A stretch of 64,000 nucleotides of DNA from Candidatus Eremiobacteraceae bacterium (GTDB lineage Bacteria; Vulcanimicrobiota; Vulcanimicrobiia; Eremiobacterales; Eremiobacteraceae). Where the stretch lies: the NCBI GenBank assembly GCA_035710745.1, contig DASTCX010000006.1, positions 62,001 through 126,000 of the forward strand, in the 5' to 3' direction. The stretch's first letter is position 1; each line of letters begins with the position of its first letter. This document shows, in pieces, positions 28,256 to 38,200 of the stretch. The notes beneath the pieces are model-generated. The model saw only the letters and a program-made list of their open reading frames with translations, searched no databases and was not told where the DNA came from. Made by a program: the position numbers and the translations under genes.

Positions 28256-30151
28256 ATGAAAGCAGTTGAGCCTGCCCGGTCGTCCGATCGTTTCGATTGG
28301 ACGATGGGCGTCTTGTCCGCGCTCCTCATCGCCGGCGTCTTTCAAGACGGTTGGGCGCACAACCACGGCAAAGTCGACGAGAGCTTTTTCACGCCGTGGC
28401 ATTTCATCTTGTATGGAACGATGGCGCTGAGCGGCATCGTCTTGTTCGTCGTAGGCTTGCGCAATCTCGCGACGCGCCGCGACGCGATGACGGGCGGGCT
28501 CTTCGGCGTCGCCGGCCGAGCGGCGATCCGCGATTCCATCCCGGCCGGCTATTGGTCTGCGGTTCTCGGCGTCGTCATCTTCATCGTGGGCGGCGGGCTC
28601 GATCTCGTGTGGCACACGATTTTCGGCATCGAAGCGTCGATCGACGCGCTCGTCAGCCCGACGCATCTCTCGCTCGCGCTCGGTGCTGCGCTGGTTTGCA
28701 GCGGACCGATACGCTCGGTCGCGTACCGCTACCGCGAGGACGCCGGCGGTTGGTCGCATGTCGGCCCCGCGGCGATCGCGGTCGCGGCTATCCTCGCGCT
28801 TGTCGGTTTCTTCACGCAGTACGTGCAGCCGATCGGAGCCGACGCCGTGGTGTCGGTCGTCGAGAAAAACGACGACGCGGGCGTCGTCGACGGCCTCTAC
28901 GTCATGGATGCGGACGGGGCGCATCAGTCGCGCTTGTTTCCGTCGGTAAGCGACGACGCGTTCGGCCCGGCGGTCTCGCCTGATGGCCATCGCATAGTCT
29001 ATCGCGTCGCGAGCGGCGATTCACCATCGAGCGATCTGTACGTCGCCTCGGTCGGCGGCTCGGCAACAAAGCCTATCCGCATCACGCATAGCGGCCGTCA
29101 CGACACGCAACCTGCGTGGTCGCCGCAAGGCGACTGGATCGCATACATCTCCGCGCCGGCGGCGACGTCCGGCGAATTCCAACTCGACGTCGTCCGACCC
29201 GACGGCAGCGGCCAACGCATCGTCCTCCATGGCGTGACGACGCTCAACGGACCTGCATGGGCGCCGGACGGCCGCCACATCGCGGTCGGCTCCCGCAACG
29301 GCGTGACGGATCAGATCGAAATCGTCGATGCCGGTACGGGCGCAGCCGCGTGGGTCGCGGGTGCGCTGGGCGATTGGCCGTCGTACTCCGCGGATGGAAC
29401 CGAGATCTATTTCTCGCGTAGCGACGCGGAAGGGAATCCGAGCACGATCGACGCGGCGAGCTTGAGCCAGATGTCACCAGGGTCGACGCGGACGATCGAA
29501 TCGGGCGGTGCGAATATGTCCGCGGTGGCGCGCGACGGGTCGCGACTGGCGTTCGTGCGCTCGGATCGCGGTACCGATCAGATATTTGTCGCGGGCCAGG
29601 ACGGTCGCGATCCCGTCGACGTGAGTAAGCTTTCCGGTGTGGACGCGTCGCGACCGGCGTGGGCCGGCAGCCGCATCGTCTTCAACGCGGTCGGCCGTCC
29701 GCACCCGTCGTCATCGGACTTTGGTCTGGCGCTCAGCCTATCGGCGATGCTCCTGCAGGCGATCGTGATCTGCGGGTCTTCGCTCATGCTCGTGCGCAGA
29801 TGGCGGCTGCCGTTCGGTGCCCTGACGCTCGTCCTCACACTTTTCGGCGTCGCGTTGGCGACGCAGAATGACGAATATTTCGCGATACCGGCTGCGCTCG
29901 TCGCCGGACTGGCGGGCGATATTTTCGTCGCGTCGCTCGGGGATCGCGCGCGCCACGCGCCGGCGCTCTACGTGCTCGGGTTCGGCATGCCGTTCGTCTT
30001 GACCGCGGGGTACGTCGTCGCGGTCGCGCTCGCGCACGGGCTCGGATGGCCGCCGAACCTTGCGATCGGCTCGCCGTTCATCGCCGGATTCGCGGGCCTG
30101 CTCGTCGCGTTCGCGTACGACTCGCCGCTGCGCTGGGATGGCGCGGCATGA
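28256..30151 (+). CDS. polytopic membrane protein with inserted TolB-like propeller
   Basis: This 631-residue protein has an unusual layout. Five transmembrane segments (about residues 15-35, 48-68, 95-118, 130-148 and 165-190) are followed by a soluble beta-propeller of PD40/TolB type (about 200-480). Five more transmembrane segments run to the C-terminus. The propeller blades show repeated SPDGHRIVYR, SPQGDWIAYI, APDGRHIAVGS and SADGTEIYFS. The membrane part carries conserved-looking polar residues in DESFFTPWHFILYG and GLDLVWHTIFGIEASIDA with SPTHLSL, including several His that could bind a metal. The downstream epimerase overlaps its stop (ATGA). The function is unknown; a sensor or assembly scaffold at the membrane is conceivable. 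Confidence 0.82.
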   Translation: MKAVEPARSSDRFDWTMGVLSALLIAGVFQDGWAHNHGKVDESFFTPWHFILYGTMALSGIVLFVVGLRNLATRRDAMTGGLFGVAGRAAIRDSIPAGYWSAVLGVVIFIVGGGLDLVWHTIFGIEASIDALVSPTHLSLALGAALVCSGPIRSVAYRYREDAGGWSHVGPAAIAVAAILALVGFFTQYVQPIGADAVVSVVEKNDDAGVVDGLYVMDADGAHQSRLFPSVSDDAFGPAVSPDGHRIVYRVASGDSPSSDLYVASVGGSATKPIRITHSGRHDTQPAWSPQGDWIAYISAPAATSGEFQLDVVRPDGSGQRIVLHGVTTLNGPAWAPDGRHIAVGSRNGVTDQIEIVDAGTGAAAWVAGALGDWPSYSADGTEIYFSRSDAEGNPSTIDAASLSQMSPGSTRTIESGGANMSAVARDGSRLAFVRSDRGTDQIFVAGQDGRDPVDVSKLSGVDASRPAWAGSRIVFNAVGRPHPSSSDFGLALSLSAMLLQAIVICGSSLMLVRRWRLPFGALTLVLTLFGVALATQNDEYFAIPAALVAGLAGDIFVASLGDRARHAPALYVLGFGMPFVLTAGYVVAVALAHGLGWPPNLAIGSPFIAGFAGLLVAFAYDSPLRWDGAA

Positions 30152-31149
30152 ACGTCCTCATCATCGGCGGATCGAATTTCCTCGGGCCGCACGTGATCGA
30201 TGCCCTTTTGCGTCGGGACCACCGCGTGACCGCGTTCAACCGCGGCCGCAACCCCTCGCAGTCGAGGCCCGGCGTCGAGCACGTCGTCGGCGATCGAGCG
30301 ACGGATCTCGAGCGGCTGCGCGGCAGGAAGTTCGATGCGGTGGTCGACACGTGCGGCTATTTCCCTCGCATCGTCGCCTTGTCGGTGGAGATGCTCGCGC
30401 CTGCGATAGCATCGTACGTCTTCGTCTCATCGATAAGCGTGTACGTCGATCCGATAGAGCCGCCGCGCGACGAGAAGTCCGAGTTGGCGACTATTGCAGA
30501 TCCGACGATCGAGGAGATCACGCCGGAGAGCTACGGGCCCCTGAAGGCGCTGTGCGAAAAAGCGGTCATCGACGGCGCGGACGGTCGCGCGCTCGTCGTG
30601 CGGCCGGGACTCATCGTCGGTCCGCTCGATCCGACGGATCGTTTCACGTATTGGCCGCACAGAGCGGCGCTCGGCGGCGAGATGCTCGTGCCGGGCGAGC
30701 CCGGTCACAACATCTCGTTCATCGACGTGCGCGATCTCGCCGAGTTCATCGCGGGCTCGGTCGAACGTGGAACGTCGGGCGTATTCAACGCGTCCGGAGA
30801 TACAACGAAGTCGACGATGGGAGATCTCATCGAGTCGTGCTTGCGACTATCCGACACGCGGACGAAGGCGACGTGGGTCGACGAGCAGTTCGTCAAGGCG
30901 GAAGAGATCGCGCCCTGGTCCGAGTTGCCGGCCTGGATCCCGACGGGTGAAGACACGCTCATGTGGGCGAGCTCGGCGAAAGCCGTCGCGGCCGGACTGG
31001 CGTACCGGCCGCTCGACGAAACCGTGCGCGCAACGCTGGAGTACACGCGTGCGAAGGGCCTCGATCGCGCGCTCAAATCCGGGCTGACGCGCGACCGCGA
31101 AGCCGAGCTGCTCGCGCGCTGGCACAATCGCGAAGAGAAGGCTATGTAG
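30148..31149 (+). CDS. NAD-dependent epimerase/dehydratase family protein
   Basis: This 333-residue extended SDR has the nucleotide-binding start MNVLIIGGSNFLGPHVID, VDTCGYFPR, VFVSSISVYVD and catalytic YGPLKALCEK (Tyr-x-x-x-Lys). It resembles the NAD-dependent epimerases near isoflavone-reductase and chloroplast RNA-binding-like proteins; the substrate is unknown. The start codon overlaps the stop of the membrane-propeller gene, so they are co-expressed. Its own stop codon TAG is part of the TGTAGCGG edge of a palindromic repeat, suggesting that the repeat defined or altered the 3' end. Confidence 0.88.
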   Translation: MNVLIIGGSNFLGPHVIDALLRRDHRVTAFNRGRNPSQSRPGVEHVVGDRATDLERLRGRKFDAVVDTCGYFPRIVALSVEMLAPAIASYVFVSSISVYVDPIEPPRDEKSELATIADPTIEEITPESYGPLKALCEKAVIDGADGRALVVRPGLIVGPLDPTDRFTYWPHRAALGGEMLVPGEPGHNISFIDVRDLAEFIAGSVERGTSGVFNASGDTTKSTMGDLIESCLRLSDTRTKATWVDEQFVKAEEIAPWSELPAWIPTGEDTLMWASSAKAVAAGLAYRPLDETVRATLEYTRAKGLDRALKSGLTRDREAELLARWHNREEKAM

Positions 31150-31280
31150 CGGTCGAGCTTCAGCTCGACCGGAGACGGCCTTCCAGCCGAGTGTATGGAG
31201 CGGTCGACCTTTACGGTCGACCGCAGATGACCTTGCAGTGGTAAGTCCGCGGCGGTCGAGCTGAAGCTCGACCGCTACGG
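31145..31280. repeat. three dispersed-palindrome copies, types A and C
   Basis: Copies lie at 31145-31172 (type A, cag variant), 31198-31223 (type C, GGTCGACC...GGTCGACC) and 31247-31280 (type A preceded by CCGCGG). They take up most of the first half of the 305-base gap between the epimerase and the BlaI-like gene. The rest (31281-31388) shows nothing else. The first copy supplies the epimerase stop codon. Confidence 0.88.
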
Positions 31281-31388
31281 CCACTGCTCGCCTGGAACCA
31301 TGAGTGGTCGATGGCGAAGGGTGAAAAAGGCCTGCGCCGTGAGCTTGAAAGACGCGCGGCGACGGCCAAAACGCCGCAGTAATACTCC

Positions 31389-31440
31389 TTGACGACTGCA
31401 TCCGGAAGTGGTACGCTCTGTTCAACCTAATAATTTAGGT
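31389..31440 (+). promoter_or_regulatory. promoter with operator-like palindrome for the BlaI-like operon
   Basis: TTGACG (31389-31394) and TACGCT (31412-31417) are spaced by 17 bases. Directly downstream, over the expected transcription start, lies ACCTAA-TAAT-TTAGGT (31425-31440), a perfect inverted repeat. This is the layout of an autorepressed BlaI/MecI promoter, although the half-site differs from the classical one. Confidence 0.65.
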
Positions 31441-31454
31441 GAAAGGACGGACGA

Positions 31455-31838
31455 GTGGCTCGCAAGGCGTCAGTGACGCTCACCGAGGTAGAGCAGCGCT
31501 TGATGGAAGTGTTGTGGGCGAAGGGTCGTGCCAGCGTCGCGGAAGTTCTCGTCGGCCTGTCGCAACGGCCGAAGCCCGCATTCAACACCGTCCAGACGAT
31601 GCTGCGCATACTCGAGCAGAAGGGCTACATCCGCCATGACGAAGTCGGGCGCGGTTTCGTCTACTATCCGGTGGTCGACAAGGCGTCTGCCTCGAAGGCC
31701 GCCGTCAAACAGCTCCTAACACGGTTCTTCAACGATTCCGCCGGCCAACTCGCGGTCAACCTCCTCAGCGAGGCAGATCTGTCGAATGAGGATATCTCAA
31801 AGGTCGAGCGGATGATCGCGGAGGCGAAGCGCCGATGA
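31455..31838 (+). CDS. BlaI/MecI/CopY-family repressor
   Basis: This 127-residue winged-helix repressor starts at GTG after AAAGGACG. The family pattern is clear: LTEVEQRLMEVLWAKGRASV, then FNTVQTMLRILEQKGYIRHD (recognition helix and wing) and GRGFVYYPVV, followed by a dimerisation helix rich in Ala/Leu. In known systems the dimer binds a palindromic operator and is inactivated when the membrane metalloprotease partner responds to a signal. Here the protease gene overlaps its stop by 4 bases (ATGA). A palindrome at the promoter is a likely binding site. No beta-lactamase is nearby, so the output is probably something else. Confidence 0.93.
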   Translation: MARKASVTLTEVEQRLMEVLWAKGRASVAEVLVGLSQRPKPAFNTVQTMLRILEQKGYIRHDEVGRGFVYYPVVDKASASKAAVKQLLTRFFNDSAGQLAVNLLSEADLSNEDISKVERMIAEAKRR

Positions 31839-34141
31839 TCACGCTACCACACGCCGCGTGGGCTATCGTCAATTCCATCTGGCAAGGCGCCGTCATCGCG
31901 GCCATCGCCTGGACCGCGCTTCGGCTCGCACGGCGTGCGAGCGCGGCCGTGCGCTACTATGTCTGGGCAGCGGTGCTCGTCGCCGCGCTCGTCCTGCCGA
32001 TCATCAACCTCTTCGCGCCGGAGCGGATCATCACGATCGCGCCCGAGGTCGCAAAGCAAGCACAAGATGTGCCGACCCAGCCGAGTGCCGTCCACGCGAG
32101 TGTGTCCGTTGCGCCTGCACCTCGGCAAACGGTGACTCACGCCGATCTCGCGACAACGAACGCGATCGCCGTACATCCCAAACCGTCGTACGTCATCGCA
32201 CATCCGACGCAGACGCTCACGAAAGTCCGGCAGACCTCCGCTACGCCACTGGCTGCGATCGCATCAGTCCGCGCAGATCTGAGCCGCGCGATTTCCGACG
32301 TCGACCTTGCCGCGATCGCCGCCGGCCAATGGCTGCAGGCGCGGATCGTTTTCGCATTCGGATTGTGGCTCGCGATCGGGGCACTGCAGTTCGCCCGTCT
32401 CGGTTGGGGCCTCTACCGGCTTTCCACGATCAAACGCGGACTGGTCCGCCTGGACGATCCGGCGGTCGATGCGATGCGCCGATCCGTGTCGCGGCCAGTC
32501 GCGGTCGCGAAATCGGACGAAGTCGGGTCGCCGTGCGTCATCGGCTACGCGCATCCCGTCATCGCGCTGCCGTCGTCGCTCGTCCGAACCCTCGACGAAG
32601 CAGACCTCCATAGAGTGCTGGCTCACGAGCTGGGCCACGTGCGTCGCTTCGACGATTGGGCGAACCTCGTCCAGCAATGCATCCGCGCCGCGCTGTTCTT
32701 CAATCCGATAGTGCACGTCGCGTGCCGCGCGCTCGACGTGAACCGCGAGATCGCGTGCGACGACCTCGTCGCCGCAGGCCACGCGGACCGCATCGAGTAC
32801 GCGAAGTGCCTCACCGAGATCGCGCGCCGCGGCGCGTACGTCGAGCATCTCGTGCCGGCAGCCGGTTTCTTCCCGGATCGCGGCCAGATCGTCGTACGCA
32901 TCGAACAGCTCCTCGACCGCGATCACGCGGGTTCCGCGCGCGTCGGCGTCGTGCCGGCCGCAAGCGCGATCGCGGTCATCATCGCGGTCGCCGCCCTCGC
33001 GGCGCATCAGCTGCCCGCGCTCGCGATATCCACACCGCCGGCTCCCAAGCCGCCCGTGTCTGCGCCGGCATCCGCCTGGGCAGAGCTCGACAAGGCGCGC
33101 AGCGCCGAGGCCGCGGCGCTCTACCAGTCGGCGAACAAGGAGCCGTCGTTTGCCGCCGAGGATGTCGCGGCGCTCGCGCAAGCTCAGGCGGCGCTCGCCG
33201 TGGCGCACCTCAACTTGACGCGCGTCAGCGCACACGCGACGAGTGCGGTTCTCGCCGAAGAACCCAAGATAGCGATGGCGATGGCGCGATCGAGAATCGC
33301 GATCGCGCCGCATATCGCGGCGGCGATGGCCCGATCGCTCTCGATGGTCCGACCGCAGATCGCGCTCGCCCCGCGCATCGCGATGATGGCAGCACAGTCG
33401 CAGTTGGGGCTCGCCCCGAAGGCCCCGCAGTCATCGTCGGAAGAGGACTTCCTCGACGCCCTTGCCGCGGCCGGCTACTCGCATCTATCGGTCGACGACC
33501 TGATCGCGATCCGCAACTCCGGCGTCACAAGCTCGTATCTCCGGGCGCTCAAGCAATACGGCGTCTTGCCGATGCCGGCGCACACGCTCATCGCGCTCGC
33601 CGACTCCGGCGTGAGCGCCGCTACGATCGCTTCGATGGCCGCCGCGGGCTATGCCGGGCTCAAAGCCGAGGACCTCATCTCGCTTCAGAACTCGGGGGCG
33701 ACTCTCGCACTCGTACAATCGGCGAAGGCGTCGCTTCGGCCGGCCCCGTCGGTGCAGGACCTCGTCGCTCTTGCGAACGCGGGCGTCACGCCCGAATACA
33801 TCGACGCGCTCGCCAAAAGCGGCTACGCGAAGCTCAGCGCTGCATCGATCGTCAAGCTGCAGAACGCGGGCGTCTCGTCGTCATACCTCATCGATCTGGC
33901 AAAGCTCGGCCACGTGGGGATGAGCGTCGATTCGCTCATCGCGCTTGCGAACGCCGGCGTATCGCCGGACTACATCCACGCCCTCGCCGGCCTCGGTTAC
34001 TCGGGAGTATCGACCGACGATCTCATCCGGATGATGAACGCGGGCGTGACCCCCGACCTCATCAAGCGGCTGCGCGCACACGGCTTCAGCGAAACGCTTT
34101 CGGTCGACGAGCTCATCAAGCTCGCGAACAACGGCTTCTAA
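31835..34141 (+). CDS. BlaR1/MecR1-like M56 metalloprotease with C-terminal repeat array
   Basis: This 768-residue protein begins with transmembrane segments (about residues 4-22 and 34-52). A further helix near 170-190 precedes an M56 zinc protease domain with HELGH at residues 264-268 and REIACDDLV further on. A transmembrane segment near 368-388 follows. The C-terminal part is not the penicillin-binding domain of BlaR1. It is an Ala/Met-rich linker and, from about residue 535, seven or more repeats of about 29 residues with the pattern LS.DDLI.L.NAGV...Y..ALA..GY. The repeat array should be extracytoplasmic and is the likely sensing part. The gene is coupled to the BlaI-like repressor upstream and lies 1 base before the repeat protein downstream. 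Confidence 0.9.
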   Translation: MITLPHAAWAIVNSIWQGAVIAAIAWTALRLARRASAAVRYYVWAAVLVAALVLPIINLFAPERIITIAPEVAKQAQDVPTQPSAVHASVSVAPAPRQTVTHADLATTNAIAVHPKPSYVIAHPTQTLTKVRQTSATPLAAIASVRADLSRAISDVDLAAIAAGQWLQARIVFAFGLWLAIGALQFARLGWGLYRLSTIKRGLVRLDDPAVDAMRRSVSRPVAVAKSDEVGSPCVIGYAHPVIALPSSLVRTLDEADLHRVLAHELGHVRRFDDWANLVQQCIRAALFFNPIVHVACRALDVNREIACDDLVAAGHADRIEYAKCLTEIARRGAYVEHLVPAAGFFPDRGQIVVRIEQLLDRDHAGSARVGVVPAASAIAVIIAVAALAAHQLPALAISTPPAPKPPVSAPASAWAELDKARSAEAAALYQSANKEPSFAAEDVAALAQAQAALAVAHLNLTRVSAHATSAVLAEEPKIAMAMARSRIAIAPHIAAAMARSLSMVRPQIALAPRIAMMAAQSQLGLAPKAPQSSSEEDFLDALAAAGYSHLSVDDLIAIRNSGVTSSYLRALKQYGVLPMPAHTLIALADSGVSAATIASMAAAGYAGLKAEDLISLQNSGATLALVQSAKASLRPAPSVQDLVALANAGVTPEYIDALAKSGYAKLSAASIVKLQNAGVSSSYLIDLAKLGHVGMSVDSLIALANAGVSPDYIHALAGLGYSGVSTDDLIRMMNAGVTPDLIKRLRAHGFSETLSVDELIKLANNGF

Positions 34142-34142
34142 G

Positions 34143-35201
34143 ATGCCAAAGAACGTGTGGCGCACGGCCACGATAGCCGCCTGCGGAGGTCTCGCATGCC
34201 TCGCGTTGGCCCCTTTCGCAGCTCTTCGGACGGCGCGCGCCGACGACGCCTCGAGTACGTACGCTGGCACGTGGCGCCTCAACTACCTCCAACAGGATCA
34301 AGTCGATTTCGAGCTCGCGTATCGCAGCGGCGGGTCGACGTGGGATGAAGGGCACACGGTCGCATTTTCGCAGTCCGGCATAACGGGCATGACGCTCGAC
34401 CAAGTCGAGCACTCGCGCGGCGACGCCCACTTCACGGTCACCCGCGATGCCGGCACGTTCGATTGCCGTGGCTACTTCGAAAGCGGCACCGGGTCCGGCA
34501 TCTTCAACTTCGTGCCGAACGAGTCGTTCGCCGACGGTCTCGCTGGGCGGGGCATCGGCCGGCCTTACATCGGCGAACAGTTCCGGCTTGCGTTCTCGAA
34601 CGTATCGCTCGCGTACGTCGATCAGCTAAGATCCGCGGGCGTCGCCGGCCTGACCACCGACGGCCTCGTCCGCCTCGCCGACCACGACGTCACGGCCCCG
34701 TTCGTCGCAGCGCTGCATTCGGGCGGCATCCACACGCCCTCGGTCGATGATCTCGTCCGGCTGCGCGATCACGACGTCGATCCGCGCCTCGTCTCGGGCT
34801 TCGTCGCAGACGGCTACCATCCGAGCGCGGACGATCTCGTGCAACTGCGCGATCACGACGTGAGCATCGACTTCGTCAATGCAGTGCGCCAGTCGGGGTA
34901 CTCGCCCTCGGTCGGCGATCTCGTGCAGCTGCGCGACCACGATGTCGATGCCGCGTTCGCCGCCGGTATGCACAAACTCGGCTACCGTCTCGTCGCGGGC
35001 GATCTCGTCCGCTTGCGCGACCACGACGTCAATCTCGATTACGTCACGGGGCTGAAAGAGCTCGGTTACGTCCCCACCACCGACGATCTCGTGCGGCTCC
35101 GCGACCATGGCGTCGATCTCGAATTCGTCTCGCGCCTCCAGGCGCACGGTTACCACCCGTCGGTCGACGACCTCATCCGTCTCCACGACAGCGGCATCTG
35201 A
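34143..35201 (+). CDS. exported repeat protein related to the M56 sensor repeats
   Basis: This 352-residue protein has a signal peptide (ATIAACGGLACLALAPFAAL, cleaved after ARA). A beta-rich domain of about 100 residues (TYAGTWRLNYLQQDQVDFEL, with FDCRGYFESG) follows. From about residue 155 come seven 28-residue repeats of the form PSVDDLV.LRDHDV...FV..L...GY. These are related to those of the M56 protease, but with RDHDV in place of the NAGV-type segment. It starts 1 base after the protease stop, so blaI-like repressor, protease and this protein form one operon. A secreted ligand, decoy or modulator that pairs with the protease repeats is a reasonable guess; nothing in the sequence proves binding. 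Confidence 0.85.
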   Translation: MPKNVWRTATIAACGGLACLALAPFAALRTARADDASSTYAGTWRLNYLQQDQVDFELAYRSGGSTWDEGHTVAFSQSGITGMTLDQVEHSRGDAHFTVTRDAGTFDCRGYFESGTGSGIFNFVPNESFADGLAGRGIGRPYIGEQFRLAFSNVSLAYVDQLRSAGVAGLTTDGLVRLADHDVTAPFVAALHSGGIHTPSVDDLVRLRDHDVDPRLVSGFVADGYHPSADDLVQLRDHDVSIDFVNAVRQSGYSPSVGDLVQLRDHDVDAAFAAGMHKLGYRLVAGDLVRLRDHDVNLDYVTGLKELGYVPTTDDLVRLRDHGVDLEFVSRLQAHGYHPSVDDLIRLHDSGI

Positions 35202-35247
35202 TGGCGACAAACGAAGGGCGGCCCTAGGGGGCGTCGAAGCGCGGCGC

Positions 35248-38200
35248 ATGATGCGCTTCATACTCTCGACGGCTGCGTCCGCGCTGGCCGTCTTTTTATT
35301 GACTTCGACAGCCGTGGCTGCGGAAGCGACGCCGGCACCGCACGCGAAAGCGACCGCGCCGCCACCTTTCGGGTCGCTGCAGTGGCGTTCGATCGGTCCC
35401 GCGATCTCCGGCGGACGCGCGACATCGGTCGCCGGCACCGACGACGATCCGTTCCTCTATTTCGTCGGCACGGCCGGCGGCGGCGTCTACCGGACGAAAG
35501 ACGGCGGCGCTCACTGGGATGACGTGTGGGGCGACGAGCCCGTCGGGCCGATCGGCGCCGTTTCGATAGCGCCGCACCATCGCGATGTCATCTGGGTGGG
35601 CACCGGAGAGTCGAACCCGCGCAACGACGTGTCGTACGGCGACGGCGTCTACGTGTCGACCGACGGCGGCGACTCGTGGATGCACCGCGGCCTCGAGCAC
35701 AGCGCGGCGATCGCCCGCATCCTCGTCGATCCGCACGATCCGAACGTCGCGCTCGTCGCCGCTCAGGGCGACCCGTTCGCCAACGATTCCGAGCGAGGCG
35801 TCTACCGGACGACCGACGGCGGCAAGACCTGGACGAAGACGCTCTACGTCGGGCCGCGCAGCGGCGCATCGGAGCTCGCATGGAACGCGGATCGGCCGGC
35901 CGTCGTCTTCGCCGGCATCTGGGAGTACCGGCGAACGGGTTGGAGCGGTGACAGCGGCGGAGCGCAGGACGGACTCTACCGCTCGACCGACGGCGGCAAG
36001 ACGTGGGCGAAGCTGAGCGGGCACGGTCTGCCGAGCGGCTCGCTCGGCAAGGTCGGCGTCGCGGTCGCGGCGAGCGACCCGAATCGTGTCTATGCGATAA
36101 TCGAGAGCCGCGAGGGCCTGCTCTGGCGCTCGGACGACGGCGGCGACACGTGGCACTACGTCACCTCGAACACGCTGCTCGATCAGCGCCCGTTCTACTA
36201 TTCGCATCTGTACGTCGACCCGACCGATCCGAACCACTTGCTCGCCGTCTCGGTGAATCTCGCGGAAAGCCGCGACGGCGGGAAGACGTGGAAGAACAAC
36301 GCGCACGCGATCCACGGCGACCATCACGACATCTGGTGGGCCGCCGACGGCCGCCGCGTCATCAACGCGAACGACGGCGGCGCGGCGATCTCGATCGACG
36401 GCGGTTCGTCGTGGGAGTGGCGCGACAACTATGCGTCCGCGCAGACATATCGCGTCGGTTACGACAACCGCATCCCGTACGACGTCTGCGTCGGCCTGCA
36501 AGACAACGGCGGGTGGTGCGGGATGTCGACCTCGTCGACAGGCGCGATCGTCGACCGCGATTGGACAAACGTCGGCGGCGGCGACGCGACGTGGGTCGTG
36601 CCCGATCCTGCGGACGACCGGTACGTCTGGGTGGCGTCCGGCGGCGGCAACAACGGCGGCGAGCTAGGCATCTACGACCGCACCACAGCACAGTATCGCG
36701 ACGTATCGCCGTACGATCGCGATACGAACGCGATCGGCACCGCCGGGCTTCCGTATCGCTTCAACTGGGAGTCACCGGTCGCGTTCTCGCCGTCCGATCC
36801 GCACGTCGCGTATTTCGGCGGCAACGTCGTGTGGCGCTCCACCGATCGCGGTGCGCACTGGACGCCGATCTCCCCCGATCTGACGCTCGATGACAAATCG
36901 CACGAGCAAGCGACGGGCGGCATCACGCACGACGTGACGGGTGCCGAGGTCTTCGACACGATACTCTATATCGCGCCGTCGAAGGTCGATCCACGCGTCA
37001 TGTGGGTCGGTACCGACGACGGGCTCGTCCAGTTGACGCGCGACACCGGCAAGCATTGGTCGAACGTCACGATGCGCGGCGTCGGTCCCTACGGACGTGT
37101 CGCGACGATCGAGCCGTCATCGAAGAGCGCGGCGGCCGCGTACGCGATCGTCGATCGTCACTACGCCGGCGACCGCGCTCCCTACATCTTCGCGACGCAA
37201 GACTACGGCAAGACGTGGCGATCGGTCGTCGATGGGTTGCCGCCGGATCAGTTCGTCCGGACCGTGCGCGAGGATCCGCGCAACCCTGACGTTCTCTACG
37301 CGGGGCTCGAGCAGAGCGTCTGGGTCTCGCTCGACCGCGGACGAAAGTGGCAGCCGTTCCAGCTCGGCCTGCCCGCCACGTCCGTGCGCGACTTGCGGAT
37401 CCAGCCGCGCGAGAACGATCTCATCGCGGCGACGCACGGCGCGGCAGTGTGGATACTCGATGATCTGACGCCGGTCGAACAGCTCGCGCGCGCGAAAAGC
37501 GCGGGGACGTACCTCTTTCCGCTGCGTAACGTCTACTGGATACTGACGGAAGCTCAGGGAAATCCGAACGGCGGTCCCAGCTCGTTCTCGGGCGATGCCG
37601 GCCCGGCCGGCGGCTTGCCGATCTCGTACTACATCCACTCAGGGACGAAAGGGCCCGCTTCGATCGACGTCATCGACGCGGCGGGTCGAGTCGTCCGCCG
37701 TTTCTCCGGAACGCATCAAGAGGGCGGCAAGAAAGTGCCGGACGTTCCGACCGACACCGGCATCAACCGGATCGTGTGGGATCTGACGTCGGATCCTCCG
37801 ACGTCGTGGTTCGCGGCGCCGCGCTGGAACCGAGATGCGATCGGCTCGCCGCCCGTCGCGCCGGGTACGTACGACGTCGTCCTGCATGTCGGCGGTCACG
37901 CGTTCTCGCGGCCGGTCACCGTGCTCGAGGATCCGCGCGCGCCGTGGAGCGCGGCGGACGCGAAGGCTTCGCGCGAGACGCTCGTCGACATCGTCAGCCG
38001 GATGTCGGCGGTCGACGACATGCTCAACGCGCTCGACCGGCTGGACGGCGATCTCGCTGACCGCACGAAGCGGGCGGCATCGAACGCGCAGCTTCTTGCG
38101 ATGCTGGCGACGACGCACCGGGATGCGTCCGGCGTACGCGCAGAGCTCACGTCGAGCCCGACGAACGATCAGGACGACGACTTTCTGCCGGACATGCTGC

